Assembly: GCF_024345535.1 (NCBI RefSeq)
Contig: NZ_JAGQBH010000001.1
Coordinates: 248,001 to 312,000 of the forward strand
Source of the DNA: Cyanobium sp. N.Huapi 1H5
Lineage (GTDB): Bacteria; Cyanobacteriota; Cyanobacteriia; PCC-6307; Cyanobiaceae
Length of the DNA: 64,000 bases
Direction: 5' to 3'
Positions within the stretch are counted from its first letter, which is position 1, and each line of letters begins with the position of its first letter. Under the pieces are notes generated by a model. It was not told where the DNA came from, searched no databases, and worked only from the letters and a program-made list of their open reading frames with translations. The position numbers and the translations under genes are program-made. Below, piece after piece: positions 56,422 through 63,653 of this stretch.

Positions 56422-56609
56422 GACAGTTCACTATGCCGCTAGCGACATTATGCAGCGCCTTTCCCGCCAATGGGGTGCAGACGGCAGCAGCTTTTCACTC
56501 TTTTGCCGTTGTATGCGTGTATGGTCATAGGAAGCAGTTGATCCGCCTCGATGCCCGCCGTTCCCCCAGCGCCACGCCATGCCCCCCAGCTCTGGCAGGG
56601 GGGGCGTTC
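56422..56609. promoter_or_regulatory. Divergent regulatory spacer between ArsR and TauE/SafE genes
   Basis: 188 bases, AT-richer than the flanks. It contains the palindrome CGCTAGCG near 56435 and a TATG...CATA pair near 56513-56530, either of which could be an ArsR operator half-site arrangement. The forward frame is open through the spacer, but its residues do not resemble TauE/SafE, so I treat it as non-coding. Confidence 0.4.
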
Positions 56610-57443
56610 TTGAGCGTCGCCGTTCTGCTGCTGATGGCCGCCGGCGGTGCCCTGATCGGTTTCCTGCTGGCGGTGCTCGGGGCCGGCGGCTCGATCCTGC
56701 TGCTGCCCCTGCTGATCAGCGGCGCCGGGCTGCCCACCCGGGAGGCGGTGCCCCTGTCGCTGCTGGCCGTCACCCTGCTGGCGGTGGCCAACGCCGGCCC
56801 CTACCTGCCGCGGCGCCAGGTGGCGCCGCGGCCCGCCCTGATCCTGGGGGTGCCGGCCCTGGCGGGCAGCTGGATCGGCGGCTCCCTCGTCAGGCAGGGG
56901 CTGGTCCCCGAGCCGGTGCAGCTGGCGGTGTTCGCCGCCGCCGCCCTGGTGGCCGCCGGGCTGCTCTTACGGCGGCAGCAGGGTCCCGGAGGTAGCAGGC
57001 GCCCCATCGAATCCCGGCGGCCCGGCAGGCCCCTGGCCCTGGCGGGCCAGGGGCTGGTGGTGGGTCTGCTCACCGGCATCGCCGGGGTGGGCGGCGGCTT
57101 CGCCATCGTGCCCGCCCTGGTGCTGATCGCCGGTCTGCCGATGTCCCTGGCCAGCGGCACCAGCCTGGTGCTGATCGCCACCAACAGCCTGGTGGCCCTG
57201 GGGGCCCTCGGGCACTGGCCGGCGGCCGGCCTGCCCCTGCTGGCGCCCCTGATCGGCGGCGGCCTGGTGGGCGCGATCGGCGGCCAGGCCCTGGCCCCCC
57301 ACCTCTCCGATCGTCGCCTGCGTCAGGGCTTCGCCGCCCTGCTGGTCGGGTCGGCGCTGCTCACGGGCGCCGAAGCCCTCCAGCGTCAGCGCCACCTCAG
57401 CTCCGCCATCCCCTCCCCCCCAACCGTCCCGCAGCAGCGATGA
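56610..57443 (+). CDS. TauE/SafE-family sulfite or anion exporter
   Basis: About 277 residues from the TTG at 56610. Two repeats with the TauE/SafE pattern are visible: GGALIGFLLAVLGAGGSILL in the first and GLVVGLLTGIAGVGGGFAIV in the second, with about eight helices in all. Members export sulfite, sulfoacetate or related anions. The frame extends upstream to 56433, but the added residues are not family-like. It overlaps the OsmC-like gene by 4 bases. Confidence 0.85.
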   Translation: MSVAVLLLMAAGGALIGFLLAVLGAGGSILLLPLLISGAGLPTREAVPLSLLAVTLLAVANAGPYLPRRQVAPRPALILGVPALAGSWIGGSLVRQGLVPEPVQLAVFAAAALVAAGLLLRRQQGPGGSRRPIESRRPGRPLALAGQGLVVGLLTGIAGVGGGFAIVPALVLIAGLPMSLASGTSLVLIATNSLVALGALGHWPAAGLPLLAPLIGGGLVGAIGGQALAPHLSDRRLRQGFAALLVGSALLTGAEALQRQRHLSSAIPSPPTVPQQR

Positions 57444-57877
57444 CCAACCTCCTGTTCCAGTTCCAGCTGCAGAGCCGCCACGGGGCCGCCGGCGAGGCCC
57501 TCAGCGTCGATTTCCGCAACGGCGAACAGGAGCAGTGGCAGGCACTGGAGCCCAGCCTGCAGACCCCCGGCTTCCGGCTCTTCCTGCTGTCGCTGCTGCT
57601 CTGCCAGCACCACTACCTGGTGGCCAACGCCCTCGAGCGGCACCTGCCCCTGGCGGCGGTGGACGGGGTGCTCAGCGTGACCGCCTCCGCCGACTGGATG
57701 GTCGAGGCGGTGGACGGCACCTTCCAGGTGCGGCTGGAGGAGGCCGATGGGGCGGCGACGCCCGCACTGGATGAGTCCAGCCGGGCCTTTCTGGAGCGGC
57801 GCATGAAGGTCTGTCCGGTGTCGCGGAATCTGCCCGGTACGGTGACCAAATCGATCGTGGTGCAAGCGGCGGGATGA
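57440..57877 (+). CDS. OsmC-like protein
   Basis: 145 residues. The C-terminal block LERRMKVCPVSRNLPGTVT matches the conserved cysteine region of OsmC/Ohr proteins. FRLFLLSLLLCQHHYLVANA occupies the place of the central helix that usually carries the first cysteine, and a cysteine is present there (LLLC). Members reduce organic hydroperoxides or act in persulfide metabolism. It is overlapped by both neighbours (4 bases each), so it is part of a tight operon with the TauE/SafE and GNAT genes. Confidence 0.75.
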   Translation: MTNLLFQFQLQSRHGAAGEALSVDFRNGEQEQWQALEPSLQTPGFRLFLLSLLLCQHHYLVANALERHLPLAAVDGVLSVTASADWMVEAVDGTFQVRLEEADGAATPALDESSRAFLERRMKVCPVSRNLPGTVTKSIVVQAAG

Positions 57878-58359
57878 TCCGGGCGTTCGAGCCGGCCGAC
57901 TGGCCAGGGGTGTGGGCGGTGCTGGAGCCGGTGTTCCGGGCCGGAGAAACCTTCCCCCATGACCCGGCCATCGACAGCGACGCCGCCCGTCAGGCCTGGG
58001 TGGGGGCCGTCGCCGCCACCTTCGTGGCCACTGATGCGGACGGCGCGATCCTGGGCACCTACTACCTGCGGCCCAACCAGCCGTGCCTGGGCGCCCACGT
58101 GGCCAACGCCGGCTATGTGGTGGCCGAGGCCGCCCGGGGCCGGGGGGTGGGCCATGCCCTCTGCCGCCACTCCCAGGAGGAGGCGCGGCGGCGGGGCTTC
58201 ACGGCGATGCAGTTCAACCTGGTGGTGAGCACCAACACCGCCGGCGTGACCGCCTGGAGCCGCAACGGCTTTTGCACCATCGGCCGGCTGCCGGGGGCCT
58301 TCCGCCATCCCCGCCTGGGGGAGGTGGATGCCCTGGTGATGTTCAAGACGCTGGCCTGA
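57874..58359 (+). CDS. GNAT-family N-acetyltransferase
   Basis: 161 residues with a complete GNAT fold: MIRAFEPADWPGVWAVLEPV, then the acetyl-CoA loop VAEAARGRGVGHALCRHSQE, then FNLVVSTNTAGVTAWSRNGF. The acceptor is unknown. It is the last gene of the ArsR-linked operon and overlaps the OsmC-like gene by 4 bases. Confidence 0.9.
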   Translation: MIRAFEPADWPGVWAVLEPVFRAGETFPHDPAIDSDAARQAWVGAVAATFVATDADGAILGTYYLRPNQPCLGAHVANAGYVVAEAARGRGVGHALCRHSQEEARRRGFTAMQFNLVVSTNTAGVTAWSRNGFCTIGRLPGAFRHPRLGEVDALVMFKTLA

Positions 58360-58361
58360 GT

Positions 58362-58844
58362 TCAGGGGGTCGGATGTTCCGCGCAGGGCATCCAGAGGGA
58401 GCCCATGGCGTGGGCCCCTTCGCAGCCGAGTTCCTTGGCCTTCCTCAGGGCCTCGTCGCGGCTGGGGTAGGCGTAGAGGTTCTGCTGGCCCTGGCCTGAG
58501 CTGTGGTTGTGGTCACGGCTGTGGTGGTGGTGCACCTGGCCGCTCGGGCTGCCCAGCCGATAGGGGCCCATCCCTTCCATCCCCACCCACCAGACGCCCA
58601 TCACGTTGACGCCGGCGATGAGGATGCCCATGCCCACCACGGAGGCGTTGACCACCCCCATCGCGACGGCCCCCAGGCTCAGCACCCCCATCGGCACGAC
58701 GCCGATGCTGATCACCCCCATCGGCACGATGCCGATCGAGATGATGCCCAGGGGAGCGATGCCGATGGCCACGATCTTGGGCCGGCCACCGCAGGCCGCG
58801 TTGCCGCCGGAGGGTGGATTCTCGGGCGCGGCTGGGTCAGGCAT
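58362..58844 (-). CDS. Decapeptide-repeat protein with C-terminal DUF3721 domain
   Basis: 160 residues from the ATG at 58844. Residues 24-93 form seven consecutive 10-residue repeats of the type IVAIGIAPLG and IISIGIVPMG, each ending in glycine, with hydrophobic positions alternating. A His-rich linker (HHHHSRDHNHSS) follows at about 105-116, then a DUF3721 domain with CEGAHAMGSLWMPC (141-154), whose two cysteines and histidine could bind a metal or form a disulfide. The repeats suggest a solenoid or a membrane-inserting glycine-rich sheet. The start overlaps the stop of the second DUF3721 gene by one base. Confidence 0.8.
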   Translation of the reverse strand: MPDPAAPENPPSGGNAACGGRPKIVAIGIAPLGIISIGIVPMGVISIGVVPMGVLSLGAVAMGVVNASVVGMGILIAGVNVMGVWWVGMEGMGPYRLGSPSGQVHHHHSRDHNHSSGQGQQNLYAYPSRDEALRKAKELGCEGAHAMGSLWMPCAEHPTP

Positions 58845-59122
58845 CAGTGGGAGCCGTGGCCGGACATCCCGCCTTTGGTTTCGCCATGGGTGGCACAGGG
58901 CATCCACTGATTGCCCATCTTGTGCGCCCCGGTGCAGTTGAAGTGCTTGGCGGCGGCTTCGGCTTCCGCCTTGGTGGCGAACACCGCCTTCTGGGCCCCA
59001 TGGCCGGGCTGCTGGGCCAGGGCGGGGGCGCCGCCGAGGGCGGCCAGGAGGCCGGCGGCGGCGGCCAGGGGAGCAAGGGGCGGCCGAAGGAGAGACACGA
59101 CGATTCCTGAAACGACAATCAT
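58844..59122 (-). CDS. Secreted DUF3721 protein
   Basis: 92 residues from the ATG at 59122. A signal peptide rich in Leu and Ala ends near APALAQ. The DUF3721 domain reads KAEAEAAAKHFNCTGAHKMG followed by QWMPC (PF12518), then a short Gly/His tail. DUF3721 proteins are small and mostly cyanobacterial; their function is unknown. The gene is coupled to the downstream repeat protein by a one-base overlap. Confidence 0.85.
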   Translation of the reverse strand: MIVVSGIVVSLLRPPLAPLAAAAGLLAALGGAPALAQQPGHGAQKAVFATKAEAEAAAKHFNCTGAHKMGNQWMPCATHGETKGGMSGHGSH

Positions 59123-59162
59123 TCTGGCAGTGCTGATCTCAGGGGGTTGGGTCGCCAGGAGC

Positions 59163-59672
59163 TCAGGGGTTGTCATAGCTGGGCACGGTGGGATCGCCGT
59201 CCCGGCCGAGGCGGCGGCTGGCCGTTTCCCTGGCGCCGGTGGCCGGTTGATGGGTTCCTGCCCGGGCCAGGCCGAAGCGGGGCATGTTGCCGTAGACGCA
59301 TTCGTAGCGGCCGGCCTCCACCAGATAGGTCTCATGCCAGATGCCGACGCTGCCACTGGCGCCGACCGCCTGGTTGAAGCGCTTCCAGGCCGTCAGGTGG
59401 GAGGCCTTCGGATTCTTCGAGAAGCTTTCCAGGGCCTCGAAGGAACGCCAGTACTGAACCAGCCCCACACCGCGCCAATAGACGATCGTCTGGGCGCTCA
59501 GCAGGCCGAGCTCGGGACTGGCCAGAAGTTCCCGCATCATCGGGCCCATCGCCCGCGCCACCGGCAGCCATTGGTGCAGCGCCCAGAGGCGATTCACCCG
59601 CAGGCCGATGAGAAACACCACGAACGGGCCCTCGATCTGGGTGGTGTAACGGCCGGGAAAGATCGGGCTCAT
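59163..59672 (-). CDS. DUF4188 protein (monooxygenase-like fold)
   Basis: 169 residues matching DUF4188 (PF13826): GPFVVFLIGLRVNRLWALHQ, then VYWRGVGLVQYWRSFEALES and GIWHETYLVEAGRYECVYGN. The domain resembles phenylacetaldoxime dehydratase or dimeric ferredoxin-like monooxygenase folds. Its role is unknown. It is 19 bases downstream of a small monooxygenase-like gene on the same strand. Confidence 0.85.
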   Translation of the reverse strand: MSPIFPGRYTTQIEGPFVVFLIGLRVNRLWALHQWLPVARAMGPMMRELLASPELGLLSAQTIVYWRGVGLVQYWRSFEALESFSKNPKASHLTAWKRFNQAVGASGSVGIWHETYLVEAGRYECVYGNMPRFGLARAGTHQPATGARETASRRLGRDGDPTVPSYDNP

Positions 59673-59691
59673 GGGCAGGAAAGCTCAGCGG

Positions 59692-59973
59692 TCACAGCGT
59701 GCCCGCCTCCAGCTGGTGGAGATAGAGGAATTCCGGGGATGCGACACCGGCCTGGCGGCGAATCTCCACCAGCTCAGGGGATTCGAAGAACGCCTTCGCC
59801 CCGGCGATCGATTCCCAGCGGGAGAAGTGCACCACCTTGTTGGGATCGCTCGCGTCCCGAAGCACCTGGAACGACCGCTCGCCGGCCTCACGGCGCAGGC
59901 TGGCCGCCGCGTCGAACACCTGTTTCCAGGACCCGTAGTCCCGCACGGCGTGGATGATCAGCACATGGTCCAA
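59692..59973 (-). CDS. Small ABM-type monooxygenase-like protein
   Basis: 93 residues with the dimeric alpha-beta barrel pattern of antibiotic biosynthesis monooxygenases: HVLIIHAVRDYGSWKQVFDA, HFSRWESIAGAKAFFESPEL. Such proteins act on quinones or haem or have unknown roles. It lies between the BASS transporter and DUF4188 genes in the same direction and is probably part of one transcription unit. Confidence 0.78.
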   Translation of the reverse strand: MDHVLIIHAVRDYGSWKQVFDAAASLRREAGERSFQVLRDASDPNKVVHFSRWESIAGAKAFFESPELVEIRRQAGVASPEFLYLHQLEAGTL

Positions 59974-59979
59974 GGGAGT

Positions 59980-60855
59980 TCACGCCCGGAGGGCCGAGGG
60001 GATCAGACGCCGGCCGCAGAGGACCGCGCCGAAGCCGAACACGTACATCAGCAGGCTATAGACCGCCGCCGGCACCGCCATGTCGGGGTTGTTGAGCAGC
60101 CCGGCGGTGATGGCGATCGCCAGGGTTCCGTTCTGAATCCCCACTTCGATCGCGATGCACACCTGCTGGGCGAGGGGCAGCCGGAACAGCCGGCCGGCCA
60201 GGAAGCCCGCCAGCATGGCCAGCACGTTGAGCAGCGCGATGGCCAGTCCCATCTGGGCCAGAAACCCCGGCAACTTGGGGGCCTCGCGGATGAACAGCAG
60301 CAGGATGATCAGCGCCAGTAGGCCCCCGGCCAGGCGGCCCATCTGCTTCTCCAGGCGTCGGGCTGGCCCGGGAAAGCGATGACGGATGGCCATGCCGATG
60401 GCCGTCGGCAGCAGGGTGATCAGCACGATCTGCAGCATGGTGGTGCCGATCGGCAGGGCGATCGCGGCCCCCTCCCCCAGGAAATGCTGGAGGGCCAGGT
60501 TGGTGAACAGCGGAATCGTGAACACCGTGACGATGCTGCTCACGGCCGTCAGCGTCACCGACAGGGCCACATCCCCCCGGGCCAGGTAGGTCATCAGGTT
60601 CGACGACGGCCCGCCCGGGCAGACGGCCACCACCACCAGTCCCACCGCCATCACCGGCTCCATGGGCACCAACAGGGCGATCAGCGCCCCCAGCAGCGGC
60701 AGCACCAGACACTGGCAGACCGTGCCCACCGCGACCGCCCTGGGGTAGCGGGTGATGCGCTGGAAGTCCTCGGGCACCAGGCTCAGGCCCATGCCCAGCA
60801 TGACGATGGCCAACGCCACAGGCAGCAGGACCACCGTGAAGATGCTGCTCTGCAT
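59980..60855 (-). CDS. BASS-family (bile acid:sodium symporter-like) transporter
   Basis: 291 residues with nine or ten membrane helices. Family blocks are VLGMGLSLVPEDFQRITRYP-like N-terminus (MLGMGLSL), CPGGPSSNLMTYLARGDVAL, TLTAVSSIVTVFTIPLF and EVGIQNGTLAIAI. Members move organic anions such as pyruvate, bicarbonate or bile acids with sodium. The substrate is unknown. The start overlaps the SDR stop by one base. Confidence 0.9.
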   Translation of the reverse strand: MQSSIFTVVLLPVALAIVMLGMGLSLVPEDFQRITRYPRAVAVGTVCQCLVLPLLGALIALLVPMEPVMAVGLVVVAVCPGGPSSNLMTYLARGDVALSVTLTAVSSIVTVFTIPLFTNLALQHFLGEGAAIALPIGTTMLQIVLITLLPTAIGMAIRHRFPGPARRLEKQMGRLAGGLLALIILLLFIREAPKLPGFLAQMGLAIALLNVLAMLAGFLAGRLFRLPLAQQVCIAIEVGIQNGTLAIAITAGLLNNPDMAVPAAVYSLLMYVFGFGAVLCGRRLIPSALRA

Positions 60856-61661
60856 CAGTGGATGGCCATGTCCCGCATCACCGTGCCCATGATGCTCACC
60901 CGCGCCCAGCGCGGCAGGGGCACCAGCGACCAGCTCAGCAGCTTGGAGAGCGCGCCCGGCAGCACCGTGGTCTGCCGCCCCAGGGCCGCCAGGATCGGCT
61001 GGGCGATGGCCTCCGGGTCCATGGCCGCGGCCATCCGCATCCCGGCCCGGGCGGCGAAGCCGCTGTGGGTGGGCCCGGGCGCCGCGGCCAGCACCGCGAC
61101 GCCGTCGCCCCGGAGTTCCACCTGCAGGGCCTCGGCCAGGCTCTGCACGTAGGCCTTGGTGGCGGCGTAATGGGCCGCGTAGGGCATCCCCTGGAAGGCG
61201 GCGATCGAGCTGAGCAGCACCAGACCGCCCCGTCCCCGTTCCCGCAGCCGACGGCCGAAGTGGTGGCAGGCCTGCAGCACCGCCCGGCCGTTGACCATCA
61301 GCATCTCGGTTTCACTGGCGATGTCGGACTCCAGGAAGGGGCCGGCGCTGCCGAAGCCGGCGGAGGCCACCAGCAATCCCACCTCCAGCGGGTCGGTGAC
61401 CCGGCGGATCGCAGCGAGATGGTCCTCCCGGGCCAGGTCCACGGCGACAACGTGCACCTGCACGCCGTGGCTGGCGATGAGGCTGGCCGCCAGTGTCTCG
61501 AGCCGGGGGCGGTCGCGGGCCACAAGCACCAGGTTCAGGCCGGATTCGGCCAGGCAGCCGGCCAGGGCGCGGCCGATGCCGGAGGAGGCCCCGGTGACGA
61601 CGGCCCAGGGTCCGTAGCGTTCCAGGAAACGCCGTTGGCGTCGGGTCGGGGCGGATGGCAT
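60855..61661 (-). CDS. Short-chain dehydrogenase/reductase
   Basis: 268-residue classical SDR. NAD(P)-binding TGASSGIGRAL, then LLVASAGFGSAGP, the catalytic serine in LVLLSSIAAFQGMP, and the Tyr/Lys in YAATKAYVQSLAEAL. It belongs to the DltE/YqjQ-like branch with a long C-terminus. The substrate is unknown. It is translationally coupled to the BASS transporter. Confidence 0.92.
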   Translation of the reverse strand: MPSAPTRRQRRFLERYGPWAVVTGASSGIGRALAGCLAESGLNLVLVARDRPRLETLAASLIASHGVQVHVVAVDLAREDHLAAIRRVTDPLEVGLLVASAGFGSAGPFLESDIASETEMLMVNGRAVLQACHHFGRRLRERGRGGLVLLSSIAAFQGMPYAAHYAATKAYVQSLAEALQVELRGDGVAVLAAAPGPTHSGFAARAGMRMAAAMDPEAIAQPILAALGRQTTVLPGALSKLLSWSLVPLPRWARVSIMGTVMRDMAIH

Positions 61662-61692
61662 CGCGGCTTCGGCGAAGGGGTTGCTCAGGGGC

Positions 61693-62067
61693 TCAGCAGG
61701 GGCTGCAGATGTCGATGAGGCAGCCGTTCGGATCGACGGTCAGGAAGCGCCGCTGGCCGTAGAACTCATTCCTGGGCTCCTGCTGGATCGAAAGCCCCAG
61801 GGCCACAGCCTTGGCATACACAGCATCGACGTCAGGAACAACGAAGGTGAGGTAGATCCCGGCAGGCGCCTTCTGAAAGGGCTCGGGAACGAGCTCACTG
61901 GATCGGGCGATGATGCCGAGCTCAAGCTGTGGATGGGTCGGGCTGCGCAGCTGGACGTACCAGCCACTGTCGTAGTTCACCTCGAACCCGAGAAGCGAAA
62001 CATAGAAATCGCGGCTCTCGCCCAGACGGTCGGAGCAGAGGTTGGTCAGCAATCGCGTGAATGCCAT
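61693..62067 (-). CDS. VOC/glyoxalase-superfamily protein
   Basis: About 124 residues from the ATG at 62067 (open to 62088). Pattern: FTRLLTNLCSDRLGESRDFY, GIYLTFVVPDVDAVYAKAVA and LTVDPNGCLIDICSPC. The paired beta-alpha-beta modules are clear; metal ligands are only partly conserved. The substrate is unknown. It lies 31 bases upstream of the SDR gene. Confidence 0.85.
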   Translation of the reverse strand: MAFTRLLTNLCSDRLGESRDFYVSLLGFEVNYDSGWYVQLRSPTHPQLELGIIARSSELVPEPFQKAPAGIYLTFVVPDVDAVYAKAVALGLSIQQEPRNEFYGQRRFLTVDPNGCLIDICSPC

Positions 62068-62106
62068 GGGAGCCCGCAAGCTCGACATGGAGCGCAGTCT
62101 GAAGCC

Positions 62107-62349
62107 TCACACGGAGGTGGAATCCAGCGCCCTGGAAAGGGCATCAAGAAAGCGACCGCCCCACAGACAGCCCATCACTCCTGAGGTGGTGATCACCAGG
62201 GCGGCAGCGGCCACCTCAAGGCTGCTGAGCTGGAACGGGTGACCAGCGGCGAAGGGCACCGAGGCGATCAGGACACCCATGGCGGCGCCAGCGGCGAAAC
62301 GCCGCGCCATGGCGGAACGTGTGGTGCTGATGGGCGTTTCAGGAGGCAT
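62107..62349 (-). CDS. Small membrane protein with two helices
   Basis: 80 residues. Helices at about 17-35 (FAAGAAMGVLIASVPFAAG) and 44-65 (LEVAAAALVITTSGVMGCLW). It resembles conserved cyanobacterial small membrane proteins, but no family can be named. The ATG at 62349 follows a short AT-richer spacer. Confidence 0.6.
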   Translation of the reverse strand: MPPETPISTTRSAMARRFAAGAAMGVLIASVPFAAGHPFQLSSLEVAAAALVITTSGVMGCLWGGRFLDALSRALDSTSV

Positions 62350-62365
62350 CCGTGTGCCCAGGACA

Positions 62366-62575
62366 TCACTCGTGGGAGTTTAAGCGAGGTAAGTCCTGCG
62401 TCAGGCCCCTGGTAGGGGCTCCCGCCCATCCATCAGGACGCTCCAACTTGGCTGGGCCTCCAGATCGGCAGTTGACTGGAAAGCCCAGGTGCTCATTGCA
62501 GGGGCAAGGGTTGTCCAGCTCCGCGAAGAGCGGGTGCCCATGATGGCCATCCTGAGTCTGAAAGGGGGAGCTCAT
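62366..62575 (-). CDS. Possible small protein downstream of the macrodomain-like gene
   Basis: 69 residues from the ATG at 62575, which lies just after the stop of the upstream gene on the reverse strand. The translation contains DGHHGHPLFAELDNPCPCNE, a His/Cys-rich segment that could bind metal, and a Gly/Pro-rich end. There is no recognised domain or clear ribosome site. The next supported gene, the small membrane protein, starts at 62349. Confidence 0.35.
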   Translation of the reverse strand: MSSPFQTQDGHHGHPLFAELDNPCPCNEHLGFPVNCRSGGPAKLERPDGWAGAPTRGLTQDLPRLNSHE

Positions 62576-62577
62576 GA

Positions 62578-63567
62578 TCAAAAACGACTGACCAAACGTC
62601 TGACGTACTGATTCGAAGCGCCATAACTGACGAAAGCCACATCAAGATCAGCGTGTCGGTGGAGGTTCAATGCCCGCTCAATGCCCTTCAGAATCCAGTC
62701 GGTTTCATTGCCGAAAGCCCCGCCACCGAGCAACGTGAGAAACACTCGGTTGCTTCCATGCTGAACTGAGTTCAGGATGGCGGTACAGATCGTTGCCTCA
62801 TAGCAGGCTTCCAGGATGAGCCGTGCGAAGGGGGCCCAGAGGTTCGACGCATGGCGGGAATAGGCCACGGGCAAGGCGGAACCGTAGGCCTGAGAAACGA
62901 GGTGTGCGCAATCCATCAACGTCACCTGGGTACGCCACTGAATGCCAATGCGCAGCAACCGTCGCCAGCCGTCGCGTTGTTCCTCGTCCGCAGACTTCAG
63001 GCGCTCTGAGATCTCCACCAGGCCAGCGCGCGAGGCCAAAGGGTAGCCATTCCTCATCTCCCAGAGGCGGCCCTCTGTGTTTCCCAGAGCGATGCCGAGA
63101 TCAGCCAGGCAGTCGATCTGGTGGCGCGCTGATTGGCCAGTTTGCCCATTGACATCCGCGAAGTAGTTGCGATAGATCGTTCCTGCACCAGCTGCCATGG
63201 CACACGCCGGCCCCTGGGTATGGTCATGTTCATAGATCCCCACTCCGTGCTCTGGCGTCACATCTGGAGACACCATCTCAAGCAGGTTGAACTGCGAGGC
63301 CACCTGAAAGAGCGCCTTCGCGTTCGACTCGTCGGCGTGCAGATCTTGGACATTGGCGACAACTTCTCGCACCCTCAGAGTGCCAGCCGGATAGGCGCTG
63401 GCCTGAACACGCTCTCGCAAGTCAGCCAACGACGGCGTTTCCAACCGGCCACAGACGAGAACCCTCCCATTCACATGGGACTGCAGGCTCTCTCCTTCAA
63501 CCGTGATCTTCCCCCGAACTTGCTCTGGGGAAAGCTCTGAGAAGCCGGTCAGTTCCTCAAACCACAT
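62578..63567 (-). CDS. Macrodomain-like conserved protein of unknown function
   Basis: 329 residues. Conserved blocks are VASQFNLLEMVSPDVTPEHG, QGPACAMAAGAGTIYRNYF, a central helical stretch with LLRIGIQWRTQVTLMDCAHL, PVAYSRHASNLWAPFARLIL, and VFLTLLGGGAFGNETDWILK near the C-terminus. The last block, together with the N-terminal SQFNLLE, resembles the ADP-ribose-binding loops of macrodomains. I know similar proteins in bacteria and eukaryotes as uncharacterised. An ADP-ribose-related role is plausible but unproven. The AT-richer composition hints at transfer. Confidence 0.7.
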   Translation of the reverse strand: MWFEELTGFSELSPEQVRGKITVEGESLQSHVNGRVLVCGRLETPSLADLRERVQASAYPAGTLRVREVVANVQDLHADESNAKALFQVASQFNLLEMVSPDVTPEHGVGIYEHDHTQGPACAMAAGAGTIYRNYFADVNGQTGQSARHQIDCLADLGIALGNTEGRLWEMRNGYPLASRAGLVEISERLKSADEEQRDGWRRLLRIGIQWRTQVTLMDCAHLVSQAYGSALPVAYSRHASNLWAPFARLILEACYEATICTAILNSVQHGSNRVFLTLLGGGAFGNETDWILKGIERALNLHRHADLDVAFVSYGASNQYVRRLVSRF

Positions 63568-63653
63568 GATTCAACGACTTCCGGGGGGACTGGACACAAG
63601 ACGGGCAGCATGCTCAAGCTCGGTATCGAAGTGATGCACGGGGAGCTCAACGG

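Noticed and set aside
56433-56609. N-terminal extension of the TauE/SafE gene
   Set aside because: The added 59 residues do not resemble the family and cover the divergent promoter region with ArsR.
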